Assembly (NCBI GenBank): GCA_963788225.1
Contig: CAWBGI010000005.1
Location: 310,001-374,000, forward strand
Length of the DNA stretch: 64,000 nt
Direction: 5' to 3'
Source: Sulfotelmatobacter sp963788225
GTDB lineage: Bacteria > Acidobacteriota > Terriglobia > Terriglobales > Acidobacteriaceae
In this document: positions 10,429 through 19,700 of the stretch, piece after piece
Position numbering within the stretch: the first letter of the stretch is position 1
Layout of the letters: every line of letters begins with the position of its first letter
Notes under the pieces: generated by a model
Told to the model about the DNA's origin: nothing
Databases searched by the model: none
The model's input: only the letters and a program-made list of their open reading frames with translations
Program-made: the position numbers and the translations under genes

Positions 10429-10454
10429 CACCCAGATTCCGCCTTGTGCTGACA

Positions 10455-12839
10455 ATGTTGCTGGCTTGCATTTTGAGTACGGCTGGCCAAGCTGGAAAGC
10501 ACGGAGGTAGTGTCCCCACAAAACCAGTTCCCACACATGCTGTTGCGCTCCCCGCGGTTGATGCGGTTATTCAGAGTGCAATTTCTGACGGGAGCATTCC
10601 TGGGGCTGTTCTCGTTGTCGGTCATGACGGAGCTGTGATCTATCGCAAGGCTTACGGGGCGCGGGCTTTGGAGCCTCGGCGCGAAGCGATGACTCTGGAT
10701 ACCGTGTTTGATCTGGCTTCGCTTACCAAGGTGATTGTTACGACTACAGCAGTGATGCAGCTGGTGGAGCGGGGAAAGGTGCGGCTGAATGATCCGGTGG
10801 CGAAGTATTTGCCGGAGTTTGCGCAGAATGGAAAAGAAGACATCACGGTGCGGCAGTTGCTTACGCACTACTCTGGTTTGCAGCCGGATCTGGATTTGAA
10901 AACGCCGTGGGAAGGGAAGGAGACGGCTTACCGGATGGCGTTTGCGGAGACTCCGCAGGATGCGCCGGGGTCGAAGTTTTCCTACAGTGACATCAATTTT
11001 ATCGTGCTGGGCGCACTGGTGGAACGTGTGTCGGGCGAGACGCTGGATGCGTATGCCGCTCGGCATATTTTTTTGCCGTTGAAGATGACGCGGACGCGGT
11101 ATTTGCCTCCGTTGGCCAAGCGGGCGGGTTGGATAGAAAAGATCGCGCCGACGCAGTACGACGAGAACGAACACATGCTGCGCGGGGTGGTGCATGATCC
11201 GACGGCGCGGCGCATGGGCGGCGTGGCGGGGCATGCGGGGTTGTTTTCTACGGGGGACGATTTGGCAAAGTTTGCGCAGGCTTTGCTGAATGGGGGCGAT
11301 GGGATTTTGTCGGCGCTGTCGGTGGAGAAGATGACGCGGCCAGAGCAGCCGCCGTCGGCTCCCGTGCTGCGCGGGTTTGGATGGGACATCGATTCTCCGT
11401 TCTCGTCGAACCGGGGAGATTTGCTGCCGGTAGGAGGGTTTGGGCATACCGGGTTTACGGGAACATCGATGTGGATCGATCCAACTACGCAGACTTACAT
11501 CATTTTGCTGACGAACGCGGTGCATCCGCGAGGGAAGGGAAATGCGGTTTCTTTGCGGTCGAAGGTGGCGACGGCAGTCGCGGCAGCTTTGCCTTTGACC
11601 GCCACTGAGAAAGAGGCGGTGCGCGGAGAGAGCATTACCGGCTACAACGAGGCGCAGAGCGCGGCCCGGCGCATGAGCGTGCGCAATGGCAGCGTGAAGA
11701 ATGGGATTGACGTGCTGGAGGAGCATGGGTTCGATGTGCTGCAAGTGGCTGGACGTAAGAGACACATCGGGTTATTGACCAACCAGACGGGAGTGGACTT
11801 GGATGGGCGGCGGACCATCGATGCGCTGGCCGCCGCTCCGGGAGTTTCGCTGGAGGCGATTTTTAGTCCGGAGCATGGGGTTACCGGGTCGCTGGATACC
11901 ACTGACATTCATAATTCGAAGGATGCAGCTACCGGGATTCCTGTCTATAGCGTGTACGGCGGCACGGATTTGGCGCGGCGGCCGGGGGCGGAGGTGATGA
12001 AGTCGTTGGACGCCGTCGTGATCGATCTTCAGGATGCGGGGGTGCGATTTTATACCTACGAGACTACGCTGGGATATTTTTTGGAGGCGGCGGCTGCGGC
12101 GGGAGTTGAGGTGATTGTCCTGGACCGGCCCGATCCGATAACGGGGTCGTTTGTGCAGGGTCCGGTAGCGGATGCTGGGCACGAGAGCTTTACGAATTAT
12201 TGGACTGTGCCGGTGCGGCATGGCATGACTTTGGGCGAACTGGCGAAGATGTTCAACGCAGAGCGGAAGATCAACGCGAAGCTTACTGTTGTGCCGATGG
12301 AGGGTTGGCAGCGCGGGGACTGGTTTGATTCCACGGGGCTGGCGTGGGTGAATCCGTCGCCGAATTTGCGGAGTGTGACGGAGGCGGCGTTGTATCCGGG
12401 CGTGGCTTTGATTGAAGGCACGAATGTTTCAGTCGGGCGCGGGACCGACAGTCCATTTGAGTTGGTGGGCGCGCCCTGGATCAAGAGCAGGGAACTGGCG
12501 GCTTATTTGAATTCGCGGGGGATTGCCGGGGTGCGGTTTGTGCCGATCACGTTTACGCCTGCGGCTTCGGTTTATAGCGGGTTGAAATGCGAGGGCGTGA
12601 ATATTGTTCTGACGGAGCGGAACGCGCTGGATGCGCCGGAGTTGGGGATTGAATTGGCGGCGGCATTGAAGAAACTTTATCCGGCGGACTTCAAGATGGA
12701 GCGCATGGCGGAGTTGTTGGTGAATCAGGCGGCTTACGATGGGCTGGTGGCGGGGCGCGATCCGCGGCGAATTGCGCAGGATTGGCAGGAGGAGTTGGAG
12801 AAGTTTGTCGCGGTGCGGAAGAAGTATTTGATTTATTAG
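10455..12839 (+). CDS. Fusion: AmiE-like serine hydrolase + NamZ (DUF1343) exo-N-acetylmuramidase
   Basis: Two-domain exported enzyme, about 794 residues. Domain 1 (about 30-400) is beta-lactamase-like: SLTK in FDLASLTKVIVTT, FSYSDINF, GFGHTGFTGTSMW. Domain 2 (about 420-794) is DUF1343/NamZ (GH171), with LLTNQTGVD, FSPEHGVTG, DLQDAGVRFYTY, VLDRPDP, VRHGMTLGELA, PSPNLRS and EGTNVSVGRGTDSPFE. Members of GH171 remove MurNAc from the non-reducing end of glycan fragments. The ATG at 10455 starts a hydrophobic leader (MLLACILSTAGQA); the GTG at 10446 is an alternative. In B. subtilis NamZ and AmiE are separate neighbouring genes; here they are one polypeptide. Substrate of the hydrolase domain is inferred. 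NagZ was not seen in the window. Confidence 0.88.
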   Translation: MLLACILSTAGQAGKHGGSVPTKPVPTHAVALPAVDAVIQSAISDGSIPGAVLVVGHDGAVIYRKAYGARALEPRREAMTLDTVFDLASLTKVIVTTTAVMQLVERGKVRLNDPVAKYLPEFAQNGKEDITVRQLLTHYSGLQPDLDLKTPWEGKETAYRMAFAETPQDAPGSKFSYSDINFIVLGALVERVSGETLDAYAARHIFLPLKMTRTRYLPPLAKRAGWIEKIAPTQYDENEHMLRGVVHDPTARRMGGVAGHAGLFSTGDDLAKFAQALLNGGDGILSALSVEKMTRPEQPPSAPVLRGFGWDIDSPFSSNRGDLLPVGGFGHTGFTGTSMWIDPTTQTYIILLTNAVHPRGKGNAVSLRSKVATAVAAALPLTATEKEAVRGESITGYNEAQSAARRMSVRNGSVKNGIDVLEEHGFDVLQVAGRKRHIGLLTNQTGVDLDGRRTIDALAAAPGVSLEAIFSPEHGVTGSLDTTDIHNSKDAATGIPVYSVYGGTDLARRPGAEVMKSLDAVVIDLQDAGVRFYTYETTLGYFLEAAAAAGVEVIVLDRPDPITGSFVQGPVADAGHESFTNYWTVPVRHGMTLGELAKMFNAERKINAKLTVVPMEGWQRGDWFDSTGLAWVNPSPNLRSVTEAALYPGVALIEGTNVSVGRGTDSPFELVGAPWIKSRELAAYLNSRGIAGVRFVPITFTPAASVYSGLKCEGVNIVLTERNALDAPELGIELAAALKKLYPADFKMERMAELLVNQAAYDGLVAGRDPRRIAQDWQEELEKFVAVRKKYLIY

Positions 12840-13023
12840 TGACTGTACTCATGTCGTGGCAGCAGAAGAACTTATCGCGGAGTTCGCGGAGAACGGCAGC
12901 GGAGAACGCGGAGGAAGACCGGCGCGGGGCACCTTAGTTGGGGTAAATTCGCATCTTAGGCTCTAGTTGCGTGCTATTCTCGGGCTGAGTGGCCTGCGCG
13001 GCGATTGTTTTCGGGAGGTTGCG

Positions 13024-13776
13024 ATGCGCGTGATATTTGCTCTCGTTCTGATTTCCGGAATGTCATTTGGGCAGGATGCTGCGCCACAGTCGCCAGCGGC
13101 TCCGGCATCGCCTGCCGCAACCACGCCAGCGGCGGCGGAGAGTGCTGCGCCCGCTCCGGTTGCGAATCCGAAAGTGATCACGATCCCCACCGGGACCAAG
13201 ATTCCGCTTTCCCTAGCGCAGGCCATCTCGACCAAGAACGCTCGCGAGGGCGATGCGGTTTATGCCACCACGGCATTTCCGTTTGTCGTGGATAATCGCG
13301 TCGTGGTTCCCGCCGGCTCGTACGTTCAGGGGACGATTTCGCACGTGGAGCGCGCTGGACACGGGCACGGCCGGGCAGAGTTGTTGATGCACTTTACGTC
13401 GATCATCTTTCCCAGCGGTTACACGGTGATGCTGCCGGCGTCGGTGGAGAACACGCCGGGGGCAGAGAACAAGTCCGTAAAGGATTCGGAAGGAACGATT
13501 CAGCAGGACAAAGACACCGGCAAGAGGATCGAAGAAGCTGCCAAGGGAGGTGTTTACGGGACCATGGGAGGGGCAACCGCCGGTGGTCTGGCAACCGGAG
13601 GGCTGAACGGAGCGCGCGTGGGTGCAGGAGTGGGTGCGGCGGCAGGGATCGCATGGGCTCTGCTGAAGCGTGGCGCCGATGTGAAGCTGGAAGTGGGAAC
13701 GTCGCTTGAGATGGAGATTCAGCGCCCGATTACGGTGGATGCCACGCGGATTGCGGTGGCAAAGACTGGGTCTTAG
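13024..13776 (+). CDS. Secreted protein with VirB10/TrbI-like domain, function unknown
   Basis: Exported protein, 250 residues. The ATG at 13024 follows GGGAGG and starts a signal peptide (MRVIFALVLISGMSFGQ). An Ala/Pro-rich linker follows, then a beta-rich region with PTGTKIPLSLAQAIST, VVPAGSYVQGTISHVERAG and ELLMHFTSIIFPSGYTVML that recalls the VirB10/TrbI fold, then a glycine-rich stretch (GGATAGGLATGGLNGARVG) and a short C-terminal strand pair. No other conjugation or type IV secretion gene is nearby, so the resemblance probably reflects a shared periplasmic beta-barrel fold. Function not assigned. Confidence 0.8.
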   Translation: MRVIFALVLISGMSFGQDAAPQSPAAPASPAATTPAAAESAAPAPVANPKVITIPTGTKIPLSLAQAISTKNAREGDAVYATTAFPFVVDNRVVVPAGSYVQGTISHVERAGHGHGRAELLMHFTSIIFPSGYTVMLPASVENTPGAENKSVKDSEGTIQQDKDTGKRIEEAAKGGVYGTMGGATAGGLATGGLNGARVGAGVGAAAGIAWALLKRGADVKLEVGTSLEMEIQRPITVDATRIAVAKTGS

Positions 13777-13843
13777 GGATACCGGCAGAAGGACAATACA
13801 ACACGCAAAGGCGAGAACCAAAGGTAAAAGCAAAGTCAAAAGC

Positions 13844-13863
13844 AGCGGGCAGGAGTGCCCGCT
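13844..13863. repeat. Short palindrome between convergent genes
   Basis: Perfect 8-bp stem (AGCGGGCA / TGCCCGCT) with loop GGAG, lying in the gap between the convergent genes ending at 13776 and 13897. No T-run follows, so it looks like one more dispersed palindrome and not a canonical terminator. Confidence 0.55.
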
Positions 13864-13896
13864 CCAGACGGGCAGTGCGGCTACCCACCTACATCT

Positions 13897-14613
13897 TCAC
13901 TTCAAATTGAATAGCGCGTTCACGTGGGCGGTTACAGTTACCGTCTGCGGGGTGAATTCTTCCGTGGGAGCGGGCGCGGCCTCAGTTCTGGCGGCCATGG
14001 CGAGGACCCTGTGCGGGACGGGCACACGCTGATTCTCGAAGGTGTCAACGGAGGCGTAGGAAAGCTCGCCTACGGTGCGGCCACTGGCTCTTGCGATGGC
14101 GTCGGCGGAGTTGCGGGCGCGGCGGTAGGCGTCTTCAACGGCTTTGTTTTTGGCTTCGTCGATATTTTCGAGCATGTAGTTCAGGGTTTGAGTCTCGCTG
14201 ACGTTGGCGTCGGCTAGTTGCTGCGTGATGGGTCCGATCTTGGTGAAATCTTTGAGCTTAAGCGTGACGTCGGTGGTGACGCGATAGCCGATGACTTTTT
14301 GCTTTGGTTTCCACTCGTAGACCGGCTGAACGGAGAGGAATCCGATGTTGGCGGCTTTGGGTTCAATCCCATTGGCGCGCAAAACCTGGCGGACGCGCTC
14401 GGCGTCTTTGGAGGCATGGTCATAGGCGGCCTGGGATGTGCTGTCTTGAACGGAAATGTTGAAGCGGATTACGGCAGTATCGGGAGCGGATTCAAATTTG
14501 CCGTCGGCGCCGACGTAGACGGAGTTGGGAAGAGCGGTGACGGCGGGATGCTCCTGCGCGAAGGATGTGGTCGCAAGGATGCAGAGTGCGATAAACGCGA
14601 GCGCGGATTTCAT
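13897..14613 (-). CDS. SIMPL (DUF541) domain periplasmic protein
   Basis: 238-residue exported protein with a signal peptide (MKSALAFIALCILATTSFAQ). The SIMPL domain covers the rest: PNSVYVGADGKFESAPDTAV, an alternating strand-helix region, GYRVTTDVTLKLKDF, and KAVEDAYRRARNSADAIARA, which matches the family's typical KA-DAR-KA segment. SIMPL proteins form outer-surface or periplasmic oligomers; oxidative-stress and signalling roles have been reported for some, none generally established. It is convergent with the upstream VirB10-like gene and separated from the HD-GYP gene by a REP element. Confidence 0.88.
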   Translation of the reverse strand: MKSALAFIALCILATTSFAQEHPAVTALPNSVYVGADGKFESAPDTAVIRFNISVQDSTSQAAYDHASKDAERVRQVLRANGIEPKAANIGFLSVQPVYEWKPKQKVIGYRVTTDVTLKLKDFTKIGPITQQLADANVSETQTLNYMLENIDEAKNKAVEDAYRRARNSADAIARASGRTVGELSYASVDTFENQRVPVPHRVLAMAARTEAAPAPTEEFTPQTVTVTAHVNALFNLK

Positions 14614-14760
14614 GAGTGCCTCCGGGGTGAGCCTCGTTATATTGATTGTAAGTTGAGGTGTGGATTCGTCACCAGTTAGAACGCGGAAATCAGCGCATCT
14701 TGCGGGGTGGGAGGCGGGGAAACGCGGGCGACGAAAAACTGGACAAGAATCAAGAATTCA

Positions 14761-14827
14761 CCTCAGCGGGTGAAGCCGCAAACAACCTCGCGACTCAACG
14801 GCACGACTGAAGTCATGCCCTTCCCGA
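14761..14827. repeat. Bimodular REP element
   Basis: Two modules also found together inside the MITE-like element at 8982-9117. Module A is CCTCAGCGGGTGAAGCCGC (14761-14779). Module B is the 30-nt unit 14798-14827, containing GGCACGACTGAAGTCATGCC and ending TTCCCGA. Module B differs from its counterpart at 9058-9087 by one base. Confidence 0.8.
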
Positions 14828-14868
14828 TCTACGGTGTTTGACCTTCTTAGATTACGGATTAGAACTGA

Positions 14869-15957
14869 TCAGCTTTTGGCGCTGGCGGAGTAGCTGAAGG
14901 GATAGCTCTGCGCGTTGATTTCGCGACGCAGGTCTTCGAAGATGTCGTCGGGCATTTTCTGGAAAATCTGGACTACCTCGGGATCGAATTGGCGTCCGGC
15001 CCAAGCCTGGATTTCTTTGCGAGCTTCCGTGAGAGTTCTGGCGGGACGGTAAGGGCGGTCGGAGATGATGGCGTCGAGAGTGTCGGCAACGGAGAAGATG
15101 CGTGCCCCTAGCGGGATTTCGCCGCCTTTGAGGCCGCGGGGATAGCCGCTGCCATCGAAGTGTTCCTGGTGCGAGTAGACAATGTCGCAAGCTTCGGCGA
15201 GGAACGGAATTTTCTTGAGCATCTGGTAGCCGTGATAACAATGCTCGCGCATGATGGTGCGCTCGTTGTCGTCGAGCTTTCCGGGTTTGCGCAGGATGTT
15301 ATCTGGGATCGCCATTTTGCCGATGTCGTGCAGGAAAGCGCCGCGGGCGATGATCAGGATTTGTTCGCGGGGCACGCCCATGGCGCGGGCGATGGCTATC
15401 GTGAACGCCGTGACTCGGCGGGAGTGGCCTTCGGTTTCCGCGTCTTTCAAATCGAGCGCGTCTCCCAGAGCTTGCAGGGTAATGTCGTAGGAGCGCTCCA
15501 GATCGGCCATGGCAGCCTGAAGCTGATCGGTGCGGGCCTCCACCAGAGATTCCAGATTGGTTTGATAGGTGCGGTTCTCTACCTTGAGACGGCGATTCTC
15601 GAGGGCGCGTCCGACCGCATTGAGCAATTGTTCGCGCTCGAAGGGCTTGAGCAGATAGTCATAAGCGCCATTGCGGATAGCGGCGAGCGCGACGGAAATG
15701 TCGTGGACGGCAGTAACCATCACGACCGGCATGTCAGGAAATTTTTCCTTGGTGCGTTCGAGCAAGCCGATGCCGTCGAGATCGGCCATCATCAAATCGG
15801 AAAGCATTAGCTCGAATATTTCCCCGGAATTGAGCAGGGCAAGAGCTTCCATCCCGGAACTGGCTTGCTTCCAGCTATAGCCGGCGGCGGATAGGATGGC
15901 GCAGACAATCTCGCGGATTGCCTCTTCGTCATCGACTACGAGAATTCGGTCGGGCAT
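14869..15957 (-). CDS. Response regulator with HD-GYP domain, putative c-di-GMP phosphodiesterase
   Basis: RpfG-type regulator: a receiver domain (ILVVDDEEAIREIV; phosphoacceptor Asp in MLSDLMMADLDG; Lys in LLKPFERE), a short coiled coil (about 130-160), and an HD-GYP domain with FLHDIGKMAIPD, MREHCYHGYQML, HQEHFDGSGYPRGLKGGEIP and SVADTLDAIISDRPYR. HD-GYP enzymes hydrolyse cyclic di-GMP. The usual His-His-Glu before the DGSGYP box reads His-Gln-Glu here. The ATG at 15957 starts directly at the receiver; the frame is open upstream but not receiver-like. No cognate kinase is adjacent on this strand; the hybrid kinase at 16716 is the nearest candidate. Confidence 0.92.
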   Translation of the reverse strand: MPDRILVVDDEEAIREIVCAILSAAGYSWKQASSGMEALALLNSGEIFELMLSDLMMADLDGIGLLERTKEKFPDMPVVMVTAVHDISVALAAIRNGAYDYLLKPFEREQLLNAVGRALENRRLKVENRTYQTNLESLVEARTDQLQAAMADLERSYDITLQALGDALDLKDAETEGHSRRVTAFTIAIARAMGVPREQILIIARGAFLHDIGKMAIPDNILRKPGKLDDNERTIMREHCYHGYQMLKKIPFLAEACDIVYSHQEHFDGSGYPRGLKGGEIPLGARIFSVADTLDAIISDRPYRPARTLTEARKEIQAWAGRQFDPEVVQIFQKMPDDIFEDLRREINAQSYPFSYSASAKS

Positions 15958-16204
15958 GTGTGTTTCAGATACTATCGGCGATTTTACGCCACTTGTTAGG
16001 TTCCGAAAGTAACCATCCAGGTCCGGAAAGCGCATCAATAACGGGGCAGAGCGTGGTATTCAGAAGCAGGGCACTATTGCGTCTGGAATACAACGGACGG
16101 GATGGCAAGCCGATCCTCGATCAGAACTGCGAGCGGATGAAAGCCGAGTGCAGTGAGATGTTCGACGGAAACTAAGAGACCGATTTCTTTTGGGGGGAAC
16201 ATTT

Positions 16205-16663
16205 ATGAAACGTAAGTCACTGCTGTTTGTTATGGTCTTGATGAGCACTCTGGCGTTTGCGAAATGGGGTCAAGACTTCATTTCCAACGTTGGATTGACC
16301 AACAACAAGGGACGGGTAGGCGACCATTTTGAGGCGTGCATCCGTTACCAGATCGGCTGGTACCCCCAGCAGCGCTCTGGCCCTATCAATGTGCAAACCT
16401 CAGATGTCACAACCCCACAGTATGCCCTGTTTGCCAATTCCCTGCCCGCAGGAGTGACATTCAATTCTTCGACTGGTTGCCTTTCGGGCACGCCGACAGA
16501 GTCCGGGCAATGGCAAGTTTATCCGGGGGTGCGAGACGCCAACCACGCAATGTACAGCGGAAACGGCTACTGGTTCACACAGTGGACAACTGACCGCAGC
16601 ACCGGGCTGGTCTATGCCACACCGAAAGACAACGTGGCACCAACGATCACTATCGAGAGGTAA
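16205..16663 (+). CDS. Small secreted protein with putative Ig-like (He_PIG) motif
   Basis: 152-residue exported protein, start at 16205 after a GGGGGGA Shine-Dalgarno; signal peptide MKRKSLLFVMVLMSTLAFA. The central segment FANSLPAGVTFNSSTGCLSG followed by TPTESGQWQV matches the He_PIG type of Ig-like repeat (LPAGL-x-STG-x-ISGTPT). Two cysteines (in FEACIRY and STGCLSG) could pair. Probably an extracellular or surface protein; function unknown. It ends 53 bp before the hybrid kinase on the same strand. Confidence 0.75.
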   Translation: MKRKSLLFVMVLMSTLAFAKWGQDFISNVGLTNNKGRVGDHFEACIRYQIGWYPQQRSGPINVQTSDVTTPQYALFANSLPAGVTFNSSTGCLSGTPTESGQWQVYPGVRDANHAMYSGNGYWFTQWTTDRSTGLVYATPKDNVAPTITIER

Positions 16664-16715
16664 CTAGCGTTTCTTTCGCTTCCGTTTGGGACGCTTTGAC
16701 AAAGTCTGACATAAC

Positions 16716-19700
16716 ATGAACGCTGCCCTTTGGTCCATTTGGAACACCGCACAACCGGCGCTCGCCGGGCTGAAGGCCGGGGAGTGGGCAGTGCTGTTTG
16801 TGCTGGGAGCGTCGTTGCTGGTGCTGTCGGCGCTGCGCGAGCGGTATCTTCTGATTTGGACAGCGGGCTGGGCGCTGCTGGCGGGTTCGCGGTTGGCGGG
16901 CGTGCACGGGGCTGGGATGGGAATCCCGCAACACTTTGTCCCCGCCATAGAGCAGGCGGCGTTCGTGGTTGCGATGGGGCTGTTGGCGGGCGCGGTCCTT
17001 GTGTATATCCGTGGCCGCGATCTGCTGGCGCCGCTGGCTGCGATCACCGTGATCATGGCGGGCTTTGCCGTCGCCCGCGTGCTGCTGTGGCCCGACTCGC
17101 TGCCCTTGCGCGTCGCTCTGGAAGTTTCCTACCGAATCATTCTGCTGACAGCCTCTATTGCATTGCTGCGCGCCCGCCGGGGACGTTGGGAGCTGGGCGC
17201 GTGGCTGCTGGCCGCATGTTTGCTTCTGCAGCACTTGAGTTGGGCGCCGTTCACGAACCAGATTCCGGCGAGACTTGTTGTGGCGGCGGACGTTCTGTTG
17301 GGGCTGAGCATGCTGTTGGCTGTGTTGGGCGAGGCGCGCGCTCGGGCCCGGCGATTGAGCGTGCTGCGGGCTTTGACTGAGAGTATTGTGCTGGCGCAAC
17401 AGCAGGGCGGCATGATGGAGACCGCGCTGGCCGAACTACGGCGGCTGACCAAGAGCAAGGCTGCGTGGTTCCGCTTGATTGAAGGCGGAAGCCTGGTGGC
17501 CACTCACGCGATAGGAGTTTCGCAGGACTTTTTGCGGGAAGCTAGTTGTACGGAGTTGACGGAGAGCGTGTCGCAGACGCTGGAACGCGGCAAGCCGGTG
17601 AAGGCGCACAGGAGCGCGGCGAGTGCGGAAGATGCCTGGCTGCTGAAATCGGAAAAACTGCAATATGTCGTGACGGTTCCCGTGCTGGGAAAAAAATCTC
17701 CGATCGGGCTGCTGGTTCTGGGAAGCTCCCGGACGAGAAAATTGACTGTAGAAGAACTGGAGTTTCTGGAAACTTGCGGGCGGCAGTTGGGAATTGCGAT
17801 TGAGAATTTCCGTTTGCTCGAGCAGGCGTTGCGTTCGCAACGGCAGTGGCGAAATACATTTGACTCCGTGCATGACATCATCCTGGCGCACGATACGGAT
17901 TTCCGCATCATCAAGGCTAATCAGACTCTGCTGGAGCAAGTGGAAATGGCGTCGGCGGACGTGATCGGCAGCACCTGCGAATCGGTGTTACCGCACCGTC
18001 TGGGCGAGTGGACGGGTTGTCCTTACTGCGCCCGCGGAGACGAGGAAATCAGCGAAGGCGCCGACCCCTGTTTCGGCGGATTCTCGATGGTTTCCACTTC
18101 TTCATATACAGAGCAGGGAAGCAAGCAGAAGGGAACGATCCACATTGTCCGGGATATTACGGAGCGGCGTTCGGCGGAAGAAAAATACCGTTTGCTGTTC
18201 GAGCAGGTGCAGGAAGGCGTTTATGTGGCCACACCTCGCGGGCGTTTGCTCGACTGCAACGATGCGTTTGTGCACATGCTGGGTTACGACAACCGGGAAG
18301 AATTGCTGCCGCTGAATTTGGACGAAGACATTCGTGTGGATGCGGGGCAGCGGGATGCTTTCCGCAGGGAGATTGAGCAGCAGAATTACGTCCGAAACTT
18401 TGAAGTGACGATGCGGCGCAAGAATGGAACCCTGCTGGTGGCGGCGGAAAGCAGCTTCGCCACACGGGATGCAGCGGGGGAGATCGAACGGTTTCAAGGC
18501 TTTGTTCTCGACGTAACAGAGAAGCGGCGCGCCGAGGACGAGATGCGGCGGCGCAACCGCGAGCTGAATGCGCTGAACGCCATGGCCGTGGTGGCGACGC
18601 AGTCTTTCGATCTGGATGAAATTCTGAATCTGACCCTGCGGCAAGTAGTTTCGCTGTTCGGAGCGGAGAGTGGCGCAGTGTACCTTTCGGATTCGGACGC
18701 TCCCACTTACCGGCGGCGAGCGGCGTGGGGTCCGCGCAGCCGGGACAGGTCGCGGCCGGGGGAAATCAGTTTTGCCGAGGGCTTTGGCGATCTGGTGATG
18801 CGGTCGCGCGCGGAAGTGATCACGGCAGAATATCTGCCGCACTTAACTGGAACGGTTGCTGACTTCATCCGCTCCGACCGCGACGGCGCGTGGATCTGGG
18901 TCCTGTTCTGGGGCAAGGATAGTCCGATTGGCATGATGGGGCTGCGCAGCCAGGCCGAGTATGAATACTCCAGCGGCGAAGAGAACCTGATGGTGGCGAT
19001 CAGTCGGCAGTTGGCCACCACGATAGAGAAAGTCCGGCTCTATGAAGAGACCTGCAAGGCCTATGAAGACTTGCGGCGCACGCAGGAACAACTTTTACAG
19101 AGCGAGAAGATGTCGGCAGTGGGACAGTTGATCGCGGGCGTGGCCCATGAGTTGAACAATCCGCTGACCGCGATTCTCGGCTACGCGCAGTTGCTTGAAA
19201 GTGAAGGACTGAACGAGCGCGCGCAGGACTATGTGGGCAAGATGTTCAAGCAAGCGCAGCGGACGCACCGGGTGGTGCAGAATCTGCTTTCATTTGCCCG
19301 GCAGCGGAAACCAGAGCGCTCAGAAGTTGATATCCGGAAGGTGCTGGAAGAAACGCTGGCCCTGCGCGACTACGATCTGAAGATTAACAAGATCGTCGTA
19401 GAGAAAGATCTGGGAGCAGAGGCGGCGCTGGTAGTTGCCGATCCGCATCAACTGGAGCAGGTATTTCTAAATATCATCAACAACGCGGTGGATGCCGTGC
19501 TGGAGGCGAAGCGGTCGGGAAAACTGAAGATCCGCGTCTATTGCGAGAAGGGCGCTGTCTGTGCGCAGTTTGCCGACGATGGCCCGGGAATCAAAGATCC
19601 CAAGAGAATTTTCGATCCGTTCTACACCACGAAGAGCGTGGGCAAAGGAACGGGGCTCGGTCTCAGCATCTGCTACGGCATTGTGAAAGAGCATGGCGGT

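Noticed and set aside
13024..13776. Conjugative type IV secretion component (VirB10)
   Set aside because: Only a fold-level resemblance, with a secretory signal peptide and no other secretion genes around.
15918..16175. Plus-strand ORF of 85 codons, its end resembling a protein tail (DQNCERMKAECSEMFDGN)
   Set aside because: First half overlaps the HD-GYP start on the other strand and there is no start with an RBS; at most a gene remnant.
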